The position numbers and the translations under genes were made by a program. A DNA stretch of 64,000 bases from assembly GCF_008905045.1 (NCBI RefSeq), contig NZ_VWMY01000019.1:93430-157429 (forward strand), in the 5' to 3' direction. Positions 18,187-25,261 of the stretch are shown here, one piece after another (within the stretch, counting starts at the first letter, position 1; the number at the start of each line of letters is the position of its first letter). The notes under the pieces are model-generated. The model was not told the DNA's origin, ran no database searches, and saw nothing but the letters and a program-made list of their open reading frames with translations. Source of the stretch: Streptomyces albicerus. Lineage in GTDB: Bacteria > Actinomycetota > Actinomycetes > Streptomycetales > Streptomycetaceae.

Positions 18187-19292
18187 GCCTGGCTCCTTCC
18201 GGCGATGCGGTTGAGTCGGTCGACGGCCTTCTCGAAGCCGCGGGTGAGGTCGTCGACGACCTCCTGGACGCTGCGTTCGCTGTTCATCCGGCCGACGATC
18301 TGCCCGACGGGCGTGCCGAGCAGCGGTTCCACCTCGTACTTCTGGATCCGCGAGACCGCCTCGGCGACCAGCAGCCCCTGCAGGGGCATGGGGAGTGTGC
18401 CGGGTCCGTTCGGGTCGTCCCAGGCGTCGGTCCATTCGGTACGCAACTGCCGTGCGGGTTTCCCGGTCAGCGCCCGCGAACGGACCGTGTCGCCGGATCC
18501 GGCGGCCAGCAGCTTCTGGGTCAGGGCGCGTGAGTGCATATCGGCCTCAGTGGTGGTCAGCCATATAGAGCCGAGCCACACACCTTGGGCGCCGAGAGTG
18601 AGCGCGGCGGCCATCTGCTGGCCGCTGCCGATGCCGCCCGCCGCGAGCACGGGCAACGGGTCGACGGCATCCACGACTTCGGGTGTGAGCACCATCGAGG
18701 CGATCTCACCGGTGTGGCCGCCGGCCTCGTAGCCCTGCGCGACGACGATGTCGATGCCCGCCTCCGCGTGCTTGCGGGCGTGCCGGGCGCTGCCCGCGAG
18801 CGCGGCGACGAGTACGCCCTGGTCGTGGGCGCGTTCGATGACATCGGCGGGTGGTGAACCGAGTGCGTTGGCCAGCAGCTTGATCGGATAGTCGAAGGCG
18901 ACGTCCAGCTGGGTGCGGGCGACCTGTTCCATCCAGCCGGTGATGCGCCAGCCGGAGGCCTCGCCCTCGGCGAGTTCCGGCACGCCGTGCTTGGCGAGGG
19001 TGTCATTGACGTACTGGCGGTGCGCCTCGGGGATCATCGCCTCCACGTCCCCCTCGGTCACGCCTTCGACCTTCTTGGCGGGCATCACGACGTCCAGCCC
19101 GTACGGCCTGCCGTCGACGTTCGCCTCGATCCAGTCGAGGTCGCGTTTGAGGTCGTCGGGGGCGGTGTAGCGGACCGCACCGAGCACACCGAATCCACCC
19201 GCTCTGCTGAGGGCAGCGGCGACGGCGGGGAACGGCGTGAAGCCGAAGAGGGCGTGCTCGACTCCCAGTTTCTTGCTCAGCTCCGTCTGCAT
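18183..19292 (-). CDS. Nitronate-monooxygenase-family FMN enzyme
   Basis: This is a 369-residue TIM-barrel flavoprotein. Motifs seen are P-F-P-A-V-A-A-A-L-S-R-A-G-G-F-G-V-L-G near residue 20, V-V-A-Q-G-Y-E-A-G-G-H-T-G near residue 183, V-L-A-A-G-G-I-G-S-G near residue 216 and G-A-Q-G-V-W-L-G-S near residue 232, all of the 2-nitropropane dioxygenase/NMO fold. The H-T-G segment holds the usual catalytic histidine. Some members act on enoyl-CoA-like substrates in sterol ring degradation (Rv3553 group), which suits the acyl-CoA synthetase encoded behind it. It is the first gene of the operon and is preceded by a dyad at 19336. Confidence 0.85.
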   Translation of the reverse strand: MQTELSKKLGVEHALFGFTPFPAVAAALSRAGGFGVLGAVRYTAPDDLKRDLDWIEANVDGRPYGLDVVMPAKKVEGVTEGDVEAMIPEAHRQYVNDTLAKHGVPELAEGEASGWRITGWMEQVARTQLDVAFDYPIKLLANALGSPPADVIERAHDQGVLVAALAGSARHARKHAEAGIDIVVAQGYEAGGHTGEIASMVLTPEVVDAVDPLPVLAAGGIGSGQQMAAALTLGAQGVWLGSIWLTTTEADMHSRALTQKLLAAGSGDTVRSRALTGKPARQLRTEWTDAWDDPNGPGTLPMPLQGLLVAEAVSRIQKYEVEPLLGTPVGQIVGRMNSERSVQEVVDDLTRGFEKAVDRLNRIAGRSQA

Positions 19293-19335
19293 GGGCGCAG
19301 GATGCCGCAGTCCTCCGGACGAGGGAAGACTTTTT

Positions 19336-19350
19336 CTGATGGCCCGTCAG
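19336..19350. promoter_or_regulatory. CTGA-N7-TCAG operator dyad
   Basis: CTGATGGCCCGTCAG lies 43 bp before the NMO-like gene start. Core and spacing equal the dyad at 8450-8466 between the crotonase and acyl-CoA synthetase genes. A common regulator is inferred. Confidence 0.45.
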
Positions 19351-19474
19351 TTTTCTTGGATCGGGCTCGAGTCGGGGCGGCACCGTTGACACTTCCCACC
19401 TCTGACACAAAAGTTTCATCAGACACCATGAACCCGGAAAGATACTTTCAGGCGGCACGGCGGGAGGCTCATAG

Positions 19475-21262
19475 ATGACAGGCAGAGCAGGCGGCGGGCC
19501 GACCCGTCGCCAACTGGGTCGGGGCTTGACAGCCTTGGGCGGCGCGCTGATCCTCGCGCCCCTCCCCGCGGCGTCGGCCGCGCCCGGCACCGCCGAGAGC
19601 AACGGTGCGGGCCACGGCCGCCCGACCCTGCGCCCCGGCTCCGCCGAACACGCCGGGCTGCTCCCCGCCCACCTGCGCCAACTCGTCACTGATGCCGAGA
19701 AGTTCCTCGGCCCCTCCCCCACGTACCCCTGGTACGCGGGCGCCGTCCTGCTCGCCGGACGCGGCGGCACGGTCGCCCTGCATCAGCCGATCGGCAAGGC
19801 GGTGCGCTACGCGGCGTACGACGAGAAGGCCGACACCGGTGTGGAGTTCCCCGCCGACCAGCAGATCGCGATGACCGAGGACACGGTCTTCGATCTCGCG
19901 TCGGTGTCGAAGCTGTTCACCTCTATCCTCGCCGTGCAGCAGATCGAGCGCGGCGCCCTTGAGCTGGAGGGGAAGGTCGCCTCGTACCTCCCGGACTTCG
20001 GGGGCGCGGGCAAGCAGGACATCACGATCCGTCAGCTCCTCACCCACACCTCGGGGTTCCGTGCCTGGATCCCGCTCTACAGCGCACCGACGTACGAGGA
20101 GAAGCTCCAGCTCATCTGGAAGGAAGCGCCGCTCAACCCGCCGGGCACCAGGTACCTCTACTCGGACCTCAACCTGATCTCGCTCCAGCTCGTCCTGGAA
20201 GAGATCACCGGTCGCACTCTGGACGCACTGCTCCGAAACGAGATCACCGCTCCACTCGGGATGCACCGCACTCGCTTCAACCCGCCCGCCTCCTGGAAGC
20301 CGCGGATCGCCGCCACCGAGGACGCCCGGAAGCCCTGGTCCGGGCTCGACCGCGACCTCGTATGGGGCGAGGTGCACGACGAGAACGCGTACAGCCTGGG
20401 CGGCGTGGCCGGTCACGCCGGCGTCTTCTCCAACGCGTGGGACCTCGCGGTCCTCGGCCGTACGCTGCTCAACGGCGGCGCGTACGGCAAGGCGCGCATC
20501 CTCGAGCCCGAGTCCGTGGAGCTGATGTTCACCGACTTCAACACGGCCTTCCCCGGTGACGAGCACGGCCTCGGCTTCGAGCTCTACCAGCACTGGTACA
20601 TGGGCGCGATGGCCACACCGCGCACCGCGGGCCACACCGGCTTCACCGGCACGTCCCTGGTCCTCGACCCGACGACCGACTCCTTCCTCATCCTTCTCGG
20701 CAACTCCGTTCATCCCGTGCGCAGTTGGCGATCCGGTTCCGCTCCCCGGGTCGCCGCCGCCAACAATCTGGCCCGCGCCGTGCCGGTCCGGCCCGCTCGA
20801 GGACGTACAGCCTGGTTCTCCGGCATGGCGACCACCACGTCCGCGACGCTGACCCTGCCCGCACTCGATCTCGGCACCGGTGGTCGTCTCCGATGCGCCC
20901 TGTGGTGGGACACCGAACCGCAGTCGGACGCCCTCTTCCTGGAGTCCTCGGCGGACGGCGGCACGACATGGGAACCGGTGCCGTTCACGACGGTCCGGCA
21001 CGGCGAGACCGTCCAGGACCATCCCGCCGGTTCCGTCACCGGCTGGTCGGGCCGGGTCTGGCACCGGCTCACCGCGGATCTCACCGGGGCCCGACAGCTC
21101 GTCCTGCGCTGGCGGTATGCGACGGACCGGCTCTACGTCGGCCGCGGCGTGTACGTCGACGGCCTGCGTGTGGAAACCGGCGGCCACGTCGTCTTCGACG
21201 CGTCACGGCCGGCGGATGCCGCGCGTATCGAGGCGACGGGCTGGATCCCTTCGACGGACTGA
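19475..21262 (+). CDS. Secreted beta-lactamase-fold serine hydrolase with C-terminal beta-sandwich
   Basis: This 595-residue exported protein has a Tat-type signal (T-R-R-Q-L-G-R-G-L near residue 10, cleavage near residue 36). The catalytic domain (about 60-420) has Ser143-Val-Ser-Lys146 as SxxK, Y229-S-D as the YxN-like motif, and H-T-G-F in the third position, as in class C beta-lactamases, esterases and D-aminopeptidases. Residues 430-595 form an extra domain with a repeating beta-strand pattern, possibly a jelly-roll. The usual family member ends near residue 400, so this extension is notable. The true substrate (ester, peptide or peptidoglycan stem) cannot be told. It is a single gene followed by a hairpin. 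Confidence 0.82.
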   Translation: MTGRAGGGPTRRQLGRGLTALGGALILAPLPAASAAPGTAESNGAGHGRPTLRPGSAEHAGLLPAHLRQLVTDAEKFLGPSPTYPWYAGAVLLAGRGGTVALHQPIGKAVRYAAYDEKADTGVEFPADQQIAMTEDTVFDLASVSKLFTSILAVQQIERGALELEGKVASYLPDFGGAGKQDITIRQLLTHTSGFRAWIPLYSAPTYEEKLQLIWKEAPLNPPGTRYLYSDLNLISLQLVLEEITGRTLDALLRNEITAPLGMHRTRFNPPASWKPRIAATEDARKPWSGLDRDLVWGEVHDENAYSLGGVAGHAGVFSNAWDLAVLGRTLLNGGAYGKARILEPESVELMFTDFNTAFPGDEHGLGFELYQHWYMGAMATPRTAGHTGFTGTSLVLDPTTDSFLILLGNSVHPVRSWRSGSAPRVAAANNLARAVPVRPARGRTAWFSGMATTTSATLTLPALDLGTGGRLRCALWWDTEPQSDALFLESSADGGTTWEPVPFTTVRHGETVQDHPAGSVTGWSGRVWHRLTADLTGARQLVLRWRYATDRLYVGRGVYVDGLRVETGGHVVFDASRPADAARIEATGWIPSTD

Positions 21263-21273
21263 GGGTGACCGAA

Positions 21274-21302
21274 GGGCCGGTCCGCCGAAGGCAGACCGGC
21301 CC
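21274..21302. terminator. Hairpin between convergent genes
   Basis: GGGCCGGTC (21274-21282) pairs with GACCGGCCC (21294-21302) around an 11-base loop. Confidence 0.75.
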
Positions 21303-21346
21303 GGGCGCAGGTCACGGCAGCGCCACCGGATCACCCATGAGCGTCC

Positions 21347-22111
21347 TCACGCCGACTCGTACTCGTCGTGGCGACGCCACCAGAAACCGGTCTCGTTGCG
21401 ACCGAGTGGCGCGCGGTCGAGCCACTGGTACATGCCCCAGAGGCCGTCCACACCGCGCTCGTACGCCGAGTAGGTGTGGTAGACGCCCCCGTCGTCGAGT
21501 ACGAACGCGCTCACGCCGGGACCTTCTCGCCGGTACGTCGCCCAGTCCGTCTCCACGCTCGACGCGATGTCGTCGAGCACGGGATTCTCCGCACCCTCCG
21601 GCTGCCGAAGATCCACCGTGCGGAAGTTGTACTCGACGGCACCCGACTCCCACTCCTGCTGGGTGTGCGACGTATGGAAGTCGTACTTGAAGTCGCCGCC
21701 GAACGAAGACGCCCAGGGGAAGCTCCACCCCATTCGCCGCTTGTACTCCTGCAGTTTCGCGAGTGGAGCCTGCGAGACCGCGCAGAGCGTGACGTCGTGG
21801 TTCGCGAGGTGGACGACGGAGCCGTCGAAGCCGTCCGCGATGGCTGAGCAGGACGGACACCCCGCTTTGTAGTCGGGCCCGAACATGAAGTGATAGATGA
21901 GCAGTTGTGAGCGCCCCGCGAAGAGATCCGCGAGGGACGCCGCGCCCTCGTCGGTCTCGAAGCGGTACTCCTTGTCGATGCGGACCCAGGGCAACTCCTG
22001 CCGTCGCCGCGCCAGTTCGTCGCTGCGCCGGGTCAGCTCCTTCTCGGCCTCCAGCAGCTCCAGGCGAGCCGCAAGCCACTCTTCACGTGTTCCGGTCTTG
22101 TGATCGGTCAC
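21347..22111 (-). CDS. DUF899 thioredoxin-like protein
   Basis: This protein of 254 residues starts at GTG 22111, seven bases after GGAGGAG (GTG 22114 is the alternative). It shows the DUF899 pattern: W-V-R-I-D-K-E-Y-R-F near residue 45, then L-I-Y-H-F-M-F-G-P-D-Y-K-A-G-C-P-S-C, with a CxxC pair as in thioredoxin-fold AhpC/TSA relatives. It probably carries out a thiol-based redox step, but no reaction is established. The gene overlaps the end of the ArsR gene by 29 bp and is the last of a three-gene operon (SRPBCC, ArsR, DUF899). Confidence 0.85.
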   Translation of the reverse strand: MTDHKTGTREEWLAARLELLEAEKELTRRSDELARRRQELPWVRIDKEYRFETDEGAASLADLFAGRSQLLIYHFMFGPDYKAGCPSCSAIADGFDGSVVHLANHDVTLCAVSQAPLAKLQEYKRRMGWSFPWASSFGGDFKYDFHTSHTQQEWESGAVEYNFRTVDLRQPEGAENPVLDDIASSVETDWATYRREGPGVSAFVLDDGGVYHTYSAYERGVDGLWGMYQWLDRAPLGRNETGFWWRRHDEYESA

Positions 22112-22466
22112 CACTTCGCTCCTCCTGCTCCGCCGCCTCGGCGACGCGCTTGATGTTCGCCAGCCGCCGATCCCAGTCGGCCGCGAGCCCGGCCATCCAC
22201 CGTGCCGTCGCGTCCAGTGCCGCGGGCCGCACCGCGTAGCGCACCTCGCGTCCGACCCGGCCGCCGGACACCAGCCCGGCGGCGTCCAGGACGGCGAGGT
22301 GCTTGACCACCGCCTGCCGCGAGACGGGAAGGCGTCCGGCGAGCGTCGTGGCGGTGGCCTCGCCCTCCGCGGCGAGCACATCGAGCAGCCGGCGTCGGGT
22401 CGGGTCGGCCAGCGCGCCGAGGACGCTGTCGACCGCGTCGACGGCGCCGAGGCGTTCGTCCGTCAC
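22083..22466 (-). CDS. ArsR-family regulator
   Basis: This 127-residue winged-helix repressor starts at GTG 22466. L-A-D-P-T-R-R-R-L-L-D-V-L-A near residue 20 and the recognition region L-P-V-S-R-Q-A-V-V-K-H-L-A-V-L near residue 47 are typical. There is no cysteine, so it belongs to the group that pairs with SRPBCC proteins rather than to the thiol-metal sensors. The start overlaps the stop of the SRPBCC gene by 4 bp (GTGA). It is expected to bind the two TGCAAC-type dyads before the operon. Confidence 0.92.
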   Translation of the reverse strand: MTDERLGAVDAVDSVLGALADPTRRRLLDVLAAEGEATATTLAGRLPVSRQAVVKHLAVLDAAGLVSGGRVGREVRYAVRPAALDATARWMAGLAADWDRRLANIKRVAEAAEQEERSGDRSQDRNT

Positions 22467-22909
22467 TGGGATGGCTGTTCGGCGCGCTTCTTGAGCGCGT
22501 CGAGCTCCAGGGGCCAGCCGGCGGTGTGGTCCTTGAGGTTCTGGCTGCGCAGCTCCTCGGACCCGGCCAGCGCCTCGAACCCGCTCTCGACCACACGAAG
22601 CCGCGTCCGGTCGCCCTCCTGCGTCAATGTGAACTCCACGAGGGTGCTGTTGTCCTCGCGCAGCTCTTCTCCGGGGAACGCGCTGGTCCAGCGGTACGCC
22701 AGGTACGTCGGCGGCTCGACCTTCTCCACGCGCACCGGGAAGTCCCCGTGCTCGGCGTTCTTCGCCACCATCGACTCGCCCTCCTTGGCCACCGTGCCGG
22801 GCAGACTCGCCTTGTCGGCCACCCAGAACCCGGGCTGGGCCACCAGCGACCAGACCCGCTCCAGGGATGCCGCAATCAGGGTTTCACGTTCGATCCGGTC
22901 CTCGCCCAT
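22463..22909 (-). CDS. SRPBCC (AHSA1-like) protein
   Basis: This 148-residue protein has the START/AHSA1-like helix-grip pattern: I-E-R-E-T-L-I-A-A-S-L-E-R-V-W-S-L at the N-terminus, P-P-T-Y-L-A-Y-R-W in the middle, and a long C-terminal helix starting near L-K-D-H-T-A-G-W. Such proteins bind small hydrophobic molecules. Genes for them are commonly linked to an ArsR gene, as here, and may supply the effector signal. An AAGGAG site precedes ATG 22909. It is the first gene of the operon. Confidence 0.88.
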   Translation of the reverse strand: MGEDRIERETLIAASLERVWSLVAQPGFWVADKASLPGTVAKEGESMVAKNAEHGDFPVRVEKVEPPTYLAYRWTSAFPGEELREDNSTLVEFTLTQEGDRTRLRVVESGFEALAGSEELRSQNLKDHTAGWPLELDALKKRAEQPSQ

Positions 22910-22938
22910 CAGTGGACTCCTTCGTCGTCACCATCGGA

Positions 22939-22988
22939 TGCAACTCCATGGTTGCACATCGACCCATCGGGCGCAACCAGAGGGTTGC
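22939..22988. promoter_or_regulatory. Two matched operator dyads (GCAAC-N6-GTTGC)
   Basis: Site 1 is TGCAAC-N6-GTTGCA at 22939-22956 and site 2 is GCAAC-N6-GTTGC at 22973-22988. Their centres are 33 bp apart, about three helical turns. They precede the SRPBCC-ArsR-DUF899 operon and are the natural binding sites for its ArsR protein. Confidence 0.7.
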
Positions 22989-22991
22989 ACT

Positions 22992-23363
22992 TCATATGCC
23001 TGATGGGCCGACGGACCGCCGTGTCCGTATCGTCCGGGTGATCTCGTCGGGGTCCGTCACCGAGACGGCCAGGCGGGCGAAGGGCGCGGAGCGCCGAAGG
23101 TCCACGCAGACCACCGGGTCGGAGGCGTTCAGCGCGACGAAGTCACGGCCGTCGCGATGCTGCCACTCGCCCACACAGAACCGGCCGGGGCTGTAGCGGC
23201 CACGGCGCCGGCCGCCGCGCAGAGCGCGCCACCAGTCCGGTTCGACCCTCACGTCCTTCACCGCCGTCAGCGGTATCCGCACATCCCGGCACCTGGTCGC
23301 GGCCTTCTCCCGCCAGGACAGACGGACGACGATGTCTTCCCCGTCCACCACAAGGCGTGCCAT
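22992..23363 (-). CDS. Small conserved protein, unknown function
   Basis: This 123-residue protein starts MARLVVDGE at ATG 23363 with GGAGGGAG upstream; the frame is open further upstream but there the residues are Gly-rich and unlikely to be coding. The sequence alternates short beta strands (I-V-V-R-L-S-W, R-I-P-L-T-A-V-K-D-V-R-V, F-V-A-L-N-A-S-D-P-V-V-C-V-D-L) in a way that resembles a pleckstrin-homology-like barrel. There is no signal or membrane segment. I do not recognise a characterised homologue. Its 3' end comes within a few bases of the operator dyads of the next operon. Confidence 0.65.
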   Translation of the reverse strand: MARLVVDGEDIVVRLSWREKAATRCRDVRIPLTAVKDVRVEPDWWRALRGGRRRGRYSPGRFCVGEWQHRDGRDFVALNASDPVVCVDLRRSAPFARLAVSVTDPDEITRTIRTRRSVGPSGI

Positions 23364-23489
23364 CGAAGCATCACTCCCTCCGACAACTCCGCCGCCGACG
23401 CCCAGGCCCTGGCCCTGGTCCGAACCGGGCCTCGAAGCCGAGTACCACGGAACCATGTGCTGTCACACCGGTCCCTGAGCTTCGTGCTG

Positions 23490-25070
23490 TCACACCCGTC
23501 CGTGGGCCTCGAGGTCTTCGAGCACCGCCATGGCCGCGTTGTGCCCGGGCACCCCGCTCACCCCGCCGCCGCGCACCGCGCCCGCACCGCACAGCAGGAC
23601 GTTCGCGTGGGCGGTCTCCACGCCCCAGCGGCCGGTGCCCTCCTGGGCGTAGGGGAACGCGAGGTCGCGGTGGAAGATGTTGCCGCCGGGCAGCCGCAGG
23701 TCGCGCTCCAGGTCGAGGGGCGTCTTCGCCTCGATGCAGGGCCGGCCGTCGGCGTCGGTCGCCAGACAGTCGGCGAGCGGCTCGGCCAGGTGTGCGTCCA
23801 GCTGCGCCAGCGTCGACTTCAGCAGTTCCTCGCGTACGCCGTCGTTGTCGCGGGCGAAGAGCCGGGCGGGCGTGTGGAGGCCGAAGAGCGTGAGCGTGTG
23901 GTAGCCCAGCTGGGCCAGGTCCGGGCCGAGGATCGTCGGATCGGTGAGCGAGTGGCAGTAGATCTCGGAGGGCGGGGCCTCGGGCAGCGCACCGGACGCG
24001 GCCTGCGCGTGCGCGGTCGCCAACTGCTCGTATCCCTCGGCGATGTGGAAGGTCCCGGAGAAGGCCTCGCGCGGGTCGACGGACGTGTCGCGCAGCCGGG
24101 GCAGCCGCTTCAGCAGCATGTTCACCTTGAGCTGGGCGCCCTCGGCGGGCGCGGGCGGCTCGTCGCCGGTGAGCCGTGCCAGCTCCTGCGGGGAGGCGTT
24201 GACGAGGACGTGCCGGGCCCGGACGACCCCTTCTCCGTCCTCAGTCCGGTACGTGACCTCGGCGTCGCGTCCGTCGGTCCGCACCCGGACCGCCTCGTGC
24301 CCGGTGGCGAGGACCGCGCCCGCGCCGCGCGCCGCCCCGGCCAGCGCGTCGGTGAGCGCCCCCATACCGCCCACCGGCACGTCCCAGGCGCCCGTGCCTC
24401 CGCCGATCACGTGGTAGAGGAAGCAGCGGTTCTGCCGCAGGGACGGGTCGTGGGCGTCGGCGAACGTCCCGATGAGCGCGTCCGTGAGCACGACGCCGCG
24501 TACGAGATCGTCGGTGAAGGTGTCCTCGACGGCGACCCCGAGCGGCTCTTCGAAGAGGATCCGCCAGGCCTCCTCGTCGTCGATGCGGCGGCGCAGTTCG
24601 TCGCGCGTGGGCAGCGGTTCGGTGAGCGTGGGGAACACCTGCTTGGCGACCCGGCCGGTCATTGCGTAGAACCGCTGCCACGCCTGGTACTCGCGATCCG
24701 AGCCCGTCAGCCGGGCGAAGGCCTCCCGGGTGCGCCGTTCGCCGCCACCGACGAGCAGTCCGGTCGGCCGGCCGTCGCGCTCGGTGGGGGTGTACGAGGA
24801 CACGTTGCGGCCACGGACCCGAAAGTCCAGACCCAGGTCCCGGACGATCTTCCGGGGCAGCAGGCTGACCAGGTACGAGTACCGCGACAGCCGCGCGTCG
24901 ACACCGGCGAACGGCCGGGTGGACACAGCGGCCCCGCCGGTGGTCCCCAGCCGCTCCAGAACCAGGACGGACTTCCCGGCCCGGGCCAGATAGGCGGCGG
25001 CGACCAGCCCGTTGTGCCCCCCGCCGACGATGACGACGTCATGTTCCCGGTGTCCCTCATGTGCAGCCAT
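23490..25070 (-). CDS. Phytoene-desaturase-like FAD oxidoreductase
   Basis: This 526-residue enzyme has the dinucleotide-binding motif V-I-V-G-G-G-H-N-G-L-V-A-A-A-Y-L at residues about 13-28, followed by V-L-E-R-L-G-T-T-G-G-A-A, as in the carotenoid desaturase/PYROXD2 group. The C-terminal FAD motif G-A-G-A-V-R-G-G-G-V-S-G lies near residue 500. ATG 25070 is preferred over an ATG five codons earlier because GAAGGGG precedes it. No carotenoid genes are nearby, so the role may be general desaturation or amine oxidation. The gene stands alone between the kinase gene and a small hypothetical gene. Confidence 0.85.
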   Translation of the reverse strand: MAAHEGHREHDVVIVGGGHNGLVAAAYLARAGKSVLVLERLGTTGGAAVSTRPFAGVDARLSRYSYLVSLLPRKIVRDLGLDFRVRGRNVSSYTPTERDGRPTGLLVGGGERRTREAFARLTGSDREYQAWQRFYAMTGRVAKQVFPTLTEPLPTRDELRRRIDDEEAWRILFEEPLGVAVEDTFTDDLVRGVVLTDALIGTFADAHDPSLRQNRCFLYHVIGGGTGAWDVPVGGMGALTDALAGAARGAGAVLATGHEAVRVRTDGRDAEVTYRTEDGEGVVRARHVLVNASPQELARLTGDEPPAPAEGAQLKVNMLLKRLPRLRDTSVDPREAFSGTFHIAEGYEQLATAHAQAASGALPEAPPSEIYCHSLTDPTILGPDLAQLGYHTLTLFGLHTPARLFARDNDGVREELLKSTLAQLDAHLAEPLADCLATDADGRPCIEAKTPLDLERDLRLPGGNIFHRDLAFPYAQEGTGRWGVETAHANVLLCGAGAVRGGGVSGVPGHNAAMAVLEDLEAHGRV

Positions 25071-25159
25071 GCCCCTTCGTAACACGCGATGATCTAGAAC
25101 GGCCAGAGGTACACGGCACCCGGCGGGCGCCCGACCGGGGACAGGGCCGCAGGCCCCTC

Positions 25160-25190
25160 AAGGGGCGCGGGGAACTGCGCGCCCGGCCAC
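25160..25190. repeat. Dispersed Streptomyces intergenic repeat, copy 2
   Basis: This 31-bp element is 29/31 identical to the one at 7519-7549. It lies in the gap after the kinase gene, with a hairpin 30 bp to its right. The pair shows that the element is dispersed and not part of either gene. Confidence 0.7.
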
Positions 25191-25220
25191 GGACAACCCG
25201 CACCTGCGAACGACCGGGGT

Positions 25221-25237
25221 CTGGGGCGCAGCCCCAG
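25221..25237 (-). terminator. Hairpin after the kinase-TPR gene
   Basis: CTGGGGC-GCA-GCCCCAG forms a 7-bp stem with a 3-base loop, 24 bp beyond the kinase stop codon. Confidence 0.6.
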
Positions 25238-25261
25238 TTTCGGGAAAGGAAAGCGCGGGGC

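Noticed and set aside
23157..25082. 641-codon open frame opposite the FAD oxidoreductase
   Set aside because: Same reason: composition-driven antisense frame with no motifs, while the minus strand carries an intact FAD-binding enzyme.
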